Translations under genes and position numbers: made by a program
From: CAZJUP01 sp964549275
GTDB taxonomy: Bacteria > Fidelibacterota > Marinisomatia > Marinisomatales > TCS55
Direction: 5' to 3'
Length of the DNA stretch: 64,000 nt
Assembly: GCA_964549275.1 (NCBI GenBank)
Contig: CAZJUP010000001.1
Coordinates: 1 to 64,000, forward strand
Notes under the pieces: model-generated
The model's database searches: none
What the model saw: only the letters and a program-made list of their open reading frames with translations
What the model was told of the DNA's origin: nothing
In this document: piece after piece, positions 1 through 5,906 of the stretch
Position numbering within the stretch: the first letter of the stretch is position 1
How the letters are laid out: each line of letters starts with the position of its first letter

Positions 1-48
1 CAAAAAATAAAGAAAAATATTATTAGTATTTTATTCATTTTATTTGCC
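1..48. other. Edge of window: probable start of the next cassette
   Basis: This very AT-rich stretch lies outside the attC-like site on the cassette side. If the integron interpretation is right, it is the beginning of the next cassette, read on the minus strand and continuing off the window. No coding signal can be assigned. Confidence 0.3.
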
Positions 49-100
49 ATTTAACGATTAGTATAAATGGCGTTTTAATGCCATTTATACAATGTTAGGC
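49..100 (-). repeat. attC-like recombination site (imperfect hairpin)
   Basis: Read on the minus strand, the site begins with GCCTAAC (100-94, matching the R'' consensus RYYYAAC) and ends with GTTAAAT (55-49, matching the R' consensus GTTRRRY). Between them lie two perfect 11-base inverted arms (90-80 and 71-61) around an 8-base loop, with short unpaired spacers of 3 and 5 bases. It starts 4 bases after the stop codon of the minus-strand gene, which is where an integron cassette carries its attC. The layout is seen directly. Its role as a recombination site is inferred. A rho-independent terminator is the main alternative, but there is no U-tract directly after the hairpin. Confidence 0.6.
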
Positions 101-104
101 ACAG

Positions 105-674
105 TTATTTTAATCTTTCTTCTATATGTTCCAAATATATATTTGCACGTTCTTTGGCAAAATGGTCGATAAAATATGCCATTAAACCGATACACATCAT
201 TGCTAAGCTAATAGCTTTTCCATTCGGTGTTTTCAACAGGAAAAATAATACTGCTCCGCCAACAACCATAATCAAGGCAAAAGGGTACGAATATTTAAAA
301 ATATCGTCAAAGCTTTGCACACGTTTTTGCTCAGATAAAACAAATTGCTCTTCATCTTCTTGCCAAGTTTGTTCATATACATTTAACCTACTTTTATTAT
401 TTTGAATGCTAAAAACGCCATTTACCAACGGAATTAGTCCAACAATAAGTAAAGGGATGACCAAAGATTTTGCGTAGGGTGTTGTGCCAAATTTCCAAAA
501 TAATATACTACATAAAATTATCAAAGCTCCTACTATACTCGCAATTGAGGCTTCTAACGTCTTGCTAAACCCAGTGTTGCGTTTAGCGGGTTTACTCTTT
601 AATTTATTATTATGTTTTAACCGCAAATCTATGTTAAAAGCCGACTTATTAAAAATAGCAAAACAAAAACTCAT
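105..674 (-). CDS. Small four-helix membrane protein in a probable integron cassette
   Basis: The maximal frame encodes 189 residues, but the natural N-terminus is uncertain. The conserved-looking part starts near residue 39 (KTLEASIAS). Four hydrophobic segments follow, at about 44-61, 68-92, 129-148 and 153-171, with a charged loop between the second and third and a charged C-terminus. No function can be assigned; similar small unknown membrane proteins are known in Bacteroidetes. The gene runs divergently from the recombinase and its 5' part overlaps the recombinase leader. The putative cassette boundary (GTTAGAA on the minus strand, 558-552) falls inside the reading frame at Thr-Leu-Glu, so the start codon may be supplied by the platform. 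A TTG in frame at the Leu of an Ile-Asp-Leu-Arg stretch (about residue 16) is one candidate. Confidence is good that it is coding and low for the start. Confidence 0.55.
   Translation of the reverse strand: MSFCFAIFNKSAFNIDLRLKHNNKLKSKPAKRNTGFSKTLEASIASIVGALIILCSILFWKFGTTPYAKSLVIPLLIVGLIPLVNGVFSIQNNKSRLNVYEQTWQEDEEQFVLSEQKRVQSFDDIFKYSYPFALIMVVGGAVLFFLLKTPNGKAISLAMMCIGLMAYFIDHFAKERANIYLEHIEERLK
552..558 (-). other. Candidate platform/cassette junction (attI-side core site)
   Basis: Minus-strand GTTAGAA resembles the GTTRRRY core. Its TTAG half is complementary to the R'' box (GCCTAAC) of the attC-like site at 49-100, as expected for the two ends of one cassette. Nearby 7-base inverted copies GCTAAAC (564-570) and GTTTAGC (581-587) could be additional recombinase-binding boxes. 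The last base does not fit the consensus, so this is tentative. Confidence 0.3.
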
Positions 675-1476
675 TATTCGAAATTATAGTGAACGAACTG
701 TAGCATCCTATTTGTCTGCTATAAATCATTTCTCAAATTGGCTTATCATTGAAAAAGTTACAAATGTAAATGATGTAATAGTGGAAAAATATTTATATCA
801 TTTAAAAAGAAAGAAAAAGCATTCCATATCTTCAATGAAGCAATCAGTGGCTTCTTTAAAATTTATATTTTCAGATGTTTTAAATAAAGATATTCCATCT
901 TCCCTTGATATTCGGTTTCGTAAAGAAGAAAAAATACCGGTTGTCCTCTCAGAATCAGAAGTAGCACGGATTTTGAATTCTGTGAGCAATCTAAAACATA
1001 AAGCCATTTTGATGACTATTTATTCATCAGGTCTACGGTTAAATGAACTATTATCGCTTCAAATAAAAGATATTGATTTTGATCGGAACCTCATCTTTAT
1101 AAAAATGGGAAAAGGAAAAAAGGACCGTCAGTCTGTTTTATCAAGTTCGTTAAAAGATATTCTAAGAAAGTATTTTGAAAAATATCGCCCGGGGAAATAC
1201 CTCTTTGAAGGGCAGAAAGGAGGAAAGTATAGTGCAAGTTCGGTTCAGGCCATTATGAAAAAAGCAGTGAAAATTTCTGGGATTAAAAAACATGCAACTG
1301 TTCATACACTTCGCCATAGTTTTGCAACTCATTTACTCGAGAATGGGACGGATATTAGATTTATACAGGAATTATTAGGGCATAAACGATTAGAAACCAC
1401 ACAAATATATACTCACATTTCGAAAGTTGCATTCGATAGAATAAAAAGCCCTTTAGACCGACTAAAAATAAAATGA
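631..1476 (+). CDS. Tyrosine recombinase, XerC/D-like, probable cassette integrase
   Basis: The protein has 281 residues. An N-terminal SAM-like DNA-binding domain (about 1-90) precedes the catalytic domain. The full active site is visible: Arg136 (in SGLRLNE), Lys161 (GKGKKDR), His225 and Arg228 (HTLRHS), His251 (LLGHK) and the nucleophile Tyr260 (IYTH). ATG 631 is preferred over an upstream in-frame ATG at 484, because the extra 49 residues do not resemble the family and lie antisense to the cassette gene. The distance from Lys161 to His225 is only 64 residues, so the extra helix that defines integron integrases (IntI) is absent. The C-terminal SPLDRL end is nevertheless reminiscent of IntI and of many Bacteroidetes recombinases. 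The stop overlaps the rsmA start (ATGA at 1473). The attC-like site and divergent cassette suggest an integron-like role; a stand-alone Xer-type recombinase is the alternative. Confidence 0.85.
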   Translation: MLKADLLKIAKQKLIIRNYSERTVASYLSAINHFSNWLIIEKVTNVNDVIVEKYLYHLKRKKKHSISSMKQSVASLKFIFSDVLNKDIPSSLDIRFRKEEKIPVVLSESEVARILNSVSNLKHKAILMTIYSSGLRLNELLSLQIKDIDFDRNLIFIKMGKGKKDRQSVLSSSLKDILRKYFEKYRPGKYLFEGQKGGKYSASSVQAIMKKAVKISGIKKHATVHTLRHSFATHLLENGTDIRFIQELLGHKRLETTQIYTHISKVAFDRIKSPLDRLKIK

Positions 1477-2246
1477 ATTCGGCTGCTTCCCATCCATTTC
1501 GCAAAAAGTGGGGACAAAATTTCCTCACAGACACAAACGTATTGGACCGAATCGTTCGCACTGTCCATCCCCAAAAAGAGGATTCTATTTTAGAAATCGG
1601 CCCCGGAGATGGCCTCCTCACTGAAAAAATCTTTCCCAATGTGAAAGACATGGCCGCCATTGAGATTGATCCACTGCTCATCAAACATTTGTCCATCCGA
1701 TCAGATTTAAAGGGCCTCCACATTGTTCCTGGCGACGTATTGCTTCAGGATATTGAAACAATACCCATCAAAAACCCCGTTAGGGTGGTGGGCAATATCC
1801 CATACAATATTACATCGCCCATCATCTTTTGGCTCATAGAACAATTGGATTTCTGGGACGACGCATTCATCATGATGCAGAAAGAAGTGGGAGATCGATT
1901 AACGGCTAAAGTGAGGACAAAAGCTTATGGAAGGTTGACAGTAGTGGTCGGGGCCTATTTGAATGTGGAGTACTGCTTTATAATTTCTCCAGATGTGTTT
2001 TATCCGAAACCAAAAGTGGAATCTGTCTTGGTCCGATTTACAAAGAAAAATCCTCCATTAATATCAGACGATCGATATGGCCGGTTTAATAAGATTGTGA
2101 AATCGGCATTTTCAATGCGCAGAAAAATGTTGAGAAATTCCTTGAGTAGCTTTGGTATTTCGGATAAAATACAGACAGAAATTGATTTTACACGGAGACC
2201 CGAAACCTTGACCATTGCCGAATTTGCTGCAATTGCTGAAAAATAA
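1473..2246 (+). CDS. rsmA: 16S rRNA dimethyladenosine transferase
   Basis: This 257-residue enzyme is the normal length for RsmA/KsgA, which dimethylates the two adjacent adenosines (A1518 and A1519 in E. coli numbering) near the 3' end of 16S rRNA during 30S maturation. The N-terminal WGQNFL motif (13-18), the SAM-binding motif EIGPGDG (41-47) and the catalytic NIPYN motif (108-112) are all present. The start ATG overlaps the stop of the upstream recombinase by the ATGA arrangement, so the two genes may be translationally coupled. This is odd for a core ribosome-maturation gene and suggests the recombinase was placed directly against it. Confidence 0.95.
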   Translation: MNSAASHPFRKKWGQNFLTDTNVLDRIVRTVHPQKEDSILEIGPGDGLLTEKIFPNVKDMAAIEIDPLLIKHLSIRSDLKGLHIVPGDVLLQDIETIPIKNPVRVVGNIPYNITSPIIFWLIEQLDFWDDAFIMMQKEVGDRLTAKVRTKAYGRLTVVVGAYLNVEYCFIISPDVFYPKPKVESVLVRFTKKNPPLISDDRYGRFNKIVKSAFSMRRKMLRNSLSSFGISDKIQTEIDFTRRPETLTIAEFAAIAEK

Positions 2247-2326
2247 ACCGTAAACCGGTTGTTGGGAAAGTTAGAAATTAAGTGTAAATTACTCTACTTT
2301 TTTGTTCCCTAAAATCTGAGGAATAC

Positions 2327-3181
2327 ATGGCCAAAGCTGGAAGAGCAATAAACGAATCAAATCGAAGTTTAAGCCAATACTTGGAAGAGATTGGTAAATA
2401 CGAACCTCTCCACCCGTCAAGGGAAGTGGAGTTGGCTCAAGAAATAAAAAAGGGCAATCGTCTTGCCTTAAAAGAATTGGTAGAAGCAAACCTTCGTTTT
2501 GTAGTATCCGTTGCAAAGGATTACCAGGGGCAGGGCTTGCCCTTGACGGACCTTATCAATGAGGGAAACCTTGGATTAATAAAGGCAGCGGGCCGTTTTG
2601 ATGAAACTCGGGGATTTAAGTTTATATCTTATGCGGTATGGTGGATTCGGCAATCCATTTTACAAGCCCTTGCAGAACATTCCCGGATTGTTCGTCTTCC
2701 GTTGAACAGGGTGGGTACAATCAGTAAAATCACCAAAACAGCAGAGAAACTGGAAGCAGAGGTTGAGCGATCACCAAACGAAGAGGAAATCGGCCGACAG
2801 TTAGACATGACAAGTGACGAAGTGATTGATGCCATGCGAATTTCCAGACGCCATCATTCTTTAAATGCACCCTTCAGAGACGGGGATAAAAATTCTCTCA
2901 TTGATGTGATTGAAGATGAAGGGCAGATGTCTCCGGATGAACCGCTTATGGGGGAATCTCTAAAAGATGAAATTCGCCAATCATTAGAGACGCTGAAGGA
3001 GCGGGAACGGCAAGTGATTAAAATGTATTTCGGTATTGACAGGGATTATGCCCTGACTTTAAACGAAATTGGTGAAGAATTTAATTTAACCCGGGAACGG
3101 GTAAGGCAGATAAAAGAAAAGGCCATTCGTCGGCTGCGCCACCGTTCACGGAGTAAATCTTTAAGAACCTATTTAGGCTAG
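2327..3181 (+). CDS. rpoD: Primary sigma factor (sigma-70 family, short RpoD/SigA type)
   Basis: The 284-residue protein has sigma-70 regions 1.2 (SLSQYLEEIGKYEPL), 2 (the NEGNLGLIKAA to YAVWWIRQSI core that binds polymerase and the -10 element), 3, and 4.2 (LTRERVRQIKEKAIRRLR, the -35 helix-turn-helix). Region 1.1 and the large non-conserved region of E. coli RpoD are absent. This short form is typical of the housekeeping sigma factor in Bacteroidetes, Chlorobi and related phyla. It is followed by rpsU after 21 bases, the reverse of the enterobacterial rpsU-dnaG-rpoD order. An RpoS-like alternative sigma factor cannot be excluded from sequence alone. Confidence 0.9.
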   Translation: MAKAGRAINESNRSLSQYLEEIGKYEPLHPSREVELAQEIKKGNRLALKELVEANLRFVVSVAKDYQGQGLPLTDLINEGNLGLIKAAGRFDETRGFKFISYAVWWIRQSILQALAEHSRIVRLPLNRVGTISKITKTAEKLEAEVERSPNEEEIGRQLDMTSDEVIDAMRISRRHHSLNAPFRDGDKNSLIDVIEDEGQMSPDEPLMGESLKDEIRQSLETLKERERQVIKMYFGIDRDYALTLNEIGEEFNLTRERVRQIKEKAIRRLRHRSRSKSLRTYLG

Positions 3182-3202
3182 TTGAGAGGAGGTGAATAAA
3201 AC

Positions 3203-3403
3203 ATGGTTGAAGTAACCGTACGTGACGGTGAACAACTTGAACGGGCCTTACGCCGCTTTAAAAAGAAGTGGGAACGGTCCGGTGTTTTAAGGGATGTAAA
3301 GAAGAAAGCCTTCTATATCAAACCCAGCGATGAAAAACGTGCAATGAGAAAAAAAGCTGCTCGTCGCATGGCTCGCATGGCAAGATTGGCCAGAATGAGG
3401 TAA
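3203..3403 (+). CDS. rpsU: 30S ribosomal protein S21
   Basis: This 66-residue, strongly basic protein starts MVEVTVRDGE and ends in an Arg/Ala/Met-rich helix, typical of bS21. A strong Shine-Dalgarno sequence (GAGGAGGTG) lies just upstream of the ATG. The short gap from the sigma factor gene and the terminator right after suggest co-transcription with the sigma factor gene. Confidence 0.95.
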   Translation: MVEVTVRDGEQLERALRRFKKKWERSGVLRDVKKKAFYIKPSDEKRAMRKKAARRMARMARLARMR

Positions 3404-3425
3404 ATGTTCACTCAATTTATTGATG

Positions 3426-3463
3426 AAAAAGGTTCGGTCTATGACTGAGCCTTTTTTATTTTT
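3426..3463 (+). terminator. Rho-independent terminator after rpsU
   Basis: A 13-base stem (3426-3438 with 3444-3456, two G-U wobbles and otherwise paired) with a short loop is followed by a T-rich run ending at 3463. It closes the sigma factor-rpsU unit just before the phosphohexomutase start. Confidence 0.8.
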
Positions 3464-3468
3464 CAGCT

Positions 3469-4812
3469 ATGATTATTAGAAGCATTTCCGGTGTCCGAGG
3501 ATTGACAGACTCTCACCTGACTGAAGAACTGGTCTGTAACTATGCTCGTGCGCTCAATAAACAATTGATTCCGGGAGTCATTATCCTTGGGCGGGATAGT
3601 CGACCATCCGGAGATGATTTAATAACCGCATTTACAAACGAATTGATGGCCTTGGGGCGTGATGTCATCCATTGTGGTATTGTTCCTACACCCACAATTC
3701 AATTTATGGTTGAGAAAACGGAAGCAGTGGGTGGGGTTGTGGTAACGGCAAGCCATAATCCAGTGGAATGGAATGGATTGAAATTTGTTCGTTCCGACGG
3801 AACATTCTTTCATCCAAGTGAGTGTGAACAACTATTTGATTTGGTGGATAAAAAAATCCCAAAAGAAAATGTTGATAATCCCGGATTGTTTTTTTCTGAT
3901 AAAAATGCTGTATTAAAACATTCTCTTCATATTTTGAGTTTATCATGTATTGATTTAAATGTCATAAGAAAAAGACAATTTAAAGTTGTTATTGATGCTG
4001 TGAATGGTGCAGGAGCTGAAGCGTTACCAACCCTCCTTGAACAATTAGGATGTGAAGTAATTCGACTAAATTGTGAAACCAGTGGTGAGTTTACTCGAGG
4101 GACGGAACCCCTGCCTGAACATTTATCAGATTTATGTGAGACCGTTATAAAGCAGGGTGCAGATGTAGGATTTGCTGTTGACCCGGATGCGGACCGGTTA
4201 GCTATCGTTTCAGAAAAAGGGGACCCTCTTGGAGAAGAATATACTCTTGTACTGGCAGCAGTGGGTTATTTGAAATCTGGAAGAAAAAATGAAACTTTTG
4301 TGACGAATTTATCCACAAGTTTAGCCTTGGATAAATTGGCTTCAGCCTTTGGGTGTTCTGTAAGTCGCTCAGCTGTTGGTGAAATTAATGTGGTGAAAAA
4401 AATGTTGTCTATTGGAGCAGAATTTGGCGGGGAAGGTAACGGGGGCGTCATATTGAAAGAGGCTCATTTAGGCAGAGATTCTCTCGTTGGTGCAGTTATG
4501 GTATTGAATACAATGGTGCAGGATAAGCGACCTATCAGTGAAATTCATTTTGCACTGCCCCAATTTATTATCATGAAAGATAAAGTTGTCTTGGAAGAGT
4601 TGGAAATGAATAAAGTGATGAAAAAAATTCAAAATATTTTCCCGGATGCAAACATCAATACACTGGACGGGGTAAAATTTTCGTGGGATGATAAATGGGT
4701 ACATATTCGCCAATCGAATACGGAACCGATAATTCGTATTTATGCAGAAGCAAACACCCGGGAAAAAGCACAAGATCTTATTGATCATGTAAAGAAGAAT
4801 ATTCATATATAA
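3469..4812 (+). CDS. glmM: Phosphohexomutase (phosphoglucosamine/phosphomannomutase family)
   Basis: The protein has 447 residues, the usual length for the alpha-D-phosphohexomutase family. The phosphoserine loop TASHNP (Ser95), the metal-binding DPDADR motif, the sugar-binding GEGNGG segment and the C-terminal phosphate-binding segment RQSNTEPIIRIYAEA are present. GlmM interconverts glucosamine-6-phosphate and glucosamine-1-phosphate for peptidoglycan and LPS precursors. The SNTEPIIR form is also found in dual phosphomannomutase/phosphoglucomutases, so exact substrate choice is uncertain. It lies alone between a terminator and the BMC regulator. Confidence 0.8.
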   Translation: MIIRSISGVRGLTDSHLTEELVCNYARALNKQLIPGVIILGRDSRPSGDDLITAFTNELMALGRDVIHCGIVPTPTIQFMVEKTEAVGGVVVTASHNPVEWNGLKFVRSDGTFFHPSECEQLFDLVDKKIPKENVDNPGLFFSDKNAVLKHSLHILSLSCIDLNVIRKRQFKVVIDAVNGAGAEALPTLLEQLGCEVIRLNCETSGEFTRGTEPLPEHLSDLCETVIKQGADVGFAVDPDADRLAIVSEKGDPLGEEYTLVLAAVGYLKSGRKNETFVTNLSTSLALDKLASAFGCSVSRSAVGEINVVKKMLSIGAEFGGEGNGGVILKEAHLGRDSLVGAVMVLNTMVQDKRPISEIHFALPQFIIMKDKVVLEELEMNKVMKKIQNIFPDANINTLDGVKFSWDDKWVHIRQSNTEPIIRIYAEANTREKAQDLIDHVKKNIHI

Positions 4813-4921
4813 TTTGACACTCGCCCCATAAAAACATCAACGATTCTTTCATCTTCCTTTAACAGGAAATAGTAATCATTTAATATTTTTCTTGCCTCAA
4901 GTGTATTTTATCATTTAATAT

Positions 4922-4935
4922 TGAACATATGTTAA
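4922..4935. promoter_or_regulatory. Operator-like palindrome, distal copy
   Basis: TGAACA-TA-TGTTAA is a palindrome with one mismatch in the arms. Its centre lies 21 bp, two helical turns, upstream of the centre of a perfect copy at 4943-4956, so two dimers could bind the same DNA face. It probably serves autoregulation and control of the BMC operon by the SorC-type regulator immediately downstream. Confidence 0.5.
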
Positions 4936-4942
4936 TATTGAA

Positions 4943-4956
4943 TGAACAAATGTTCA
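4943..4956. promoter_or_regulatory. Operator-like palindrome, proximal copy
   Basis: TGAACA-AA-TGTTCA has perfect 6-base arms, extending to 7 bases if flanking A/T is counted (4942-4957). It abuts the regulator ATG at 4958, leaving no room for a Shine-Dalgarno sequence. Binding here would block transcription or initiation of the BMC operon. Confidence 0.55.
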
Positions 4957-4957
4957 T

Positions 4958-5902
4958 ATGAAAACTGAAGCAAATAGCATAACACTTATGGTTGAATCTG
5001 CCCGTATGTATTATGAGCACGGACTCACTCAGCAGGAAATTGCCGGAAAACTTGGCATTTCCAGGCCGGGTGTTTCTCGACTCTTAAAAAAAGCGCAAAA
5101 CGAAGGGATTGTACATATTAAGGTTGTTGATCCGAATGAAGCAGGCTCAAGAGTAGAGAAATCGCTTAGTGAAAAATTCAATTTAAAAAATGTAATTGTT
5201 GTTCCTGATCACGATAATCCGGATGTAACAAAGTCCCGCTTAGGAAAAGCTGCAGTAGGATTCTTAGAAAAAATATATCATGAGGAAATGGTTCTTGGAA
5301 TATCCTGGGGGACTACCATGCAGGAAATAGCCCGACAATTAAATAAAAGGTCAATCACGAATAGTGTAGTGGTTCAATTAAATGGGGGGATTTCTAGGGC
5401 AGAATATGATACACATGCCAGTGAAATTGCAAAGTCAATTGGTGAAAAGCTAAGTGCTGTACCCTATTTATTGCCTCTTCCAGCTGTTGTGGACCATAAG
5501 GATTTAAAGGAAGCGATCATTTCAGATCGAAATATAAACCGTACACTGCAATTGGGGAAAAATGCGAAAATAGCGTTATTTACTATAGGGTCCTTTAGCC
5601 ATGATTCGGTACTGGTAAAAGCAGATTACTTTTCAGACACAGAAGTGGATTCACTGATTAATAAAGGAGCCGTGGGGGATATTTGTTCGAGGATTATCAA
5701 TGATAATGGCAGGATTTGTTCTTTAAAATTGAACGCAAGAACCATTGGCATCGAACTAAAAGATTTAAAAGAAAAAGAATTTGCCATTGCTGTTGCCGGT
5801 GGCCGGGGAAAACTAAATGCTATACGAGCCGGATTAAAAGGTAAATGGTTTAACTGTTTAATTACAGATGAATGGATAGCAAAAAAATTATTAGAAGATT
5901 AA
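4958..5902 (+). CDS. SorC/DeoR-type transcriptional regulator of the BMC operon
   Basis: The 314-residue protein has an N-terminal helix-turn-helix (about 22-45, LTQQEIAGKLGISRPGVSRL) followed by a SorC-type sugar-phosphate-binding domain (about 60-312; note the GISWGTTMQEIA segment). In this family the Bacillus subtilis DeoR responds to deoxyribose-5-phosphate, the substrate of the DeoC domain encoded next door. The same effector is therefore a natural guess here, but it is inferred. Two tandem palindromes sit directly upstream of its start. It ends 4 bases before the RpiB-DeoC fusion gene. An internal ATG at 4988 would remove 10 residues without touching the HTH. No Shine-Dalgarno is visible for either start. 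Confidence 0.88.
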   Translation: MKTEANSITLMVESARMYYEHGLTQQEIAGKLGISRPGVSRLLKKAQNEGIVHIKVVDPNEAGSRVEKSLSEKFNLKNVIVVPDHDNPDVTKSRLGKAAVGFLEKIYHEEMVLGISWGTTMQEIARQLNKRSITNSVVVQLNGGISRAEYDTHASEIAKSIGEKLSAVPYLLPLPAVVDHKDLKEAIISDRNINRTLQLGKNAKIALFTIGSFSHDSVLVKADYFSDTEVDSLINKGAVGDICSRIINDNGRICSLKLNARTIGIELKDLKEKEFAIAVAGGRGKLNAIRAGLKGKWFNCLITDEWIAKKLLED

Positions 5903-5906
5903 GAGC

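Noticed and set aside
484..630. 49-residue N-terminal extension of the recombinase
   Set aside because: It does not resemble the family N-terminus and lies antisense to the cassette gene; ATG 631 gives a normal-length protein.
631..1476. Calling the recombinase a true integron integrase IntI
   Set aside because: The extra helix between the catalytic Lys and HxxR motif that defines IntI is missing; the spacing is XerC/D-like. Named as an integron-like recombinase only.
4854..4868. Small hairpin after the phosphohexomutase gene
   Set aside because: Only five base pairs and no clean U-tract follow; termination there is possible but not supportable.
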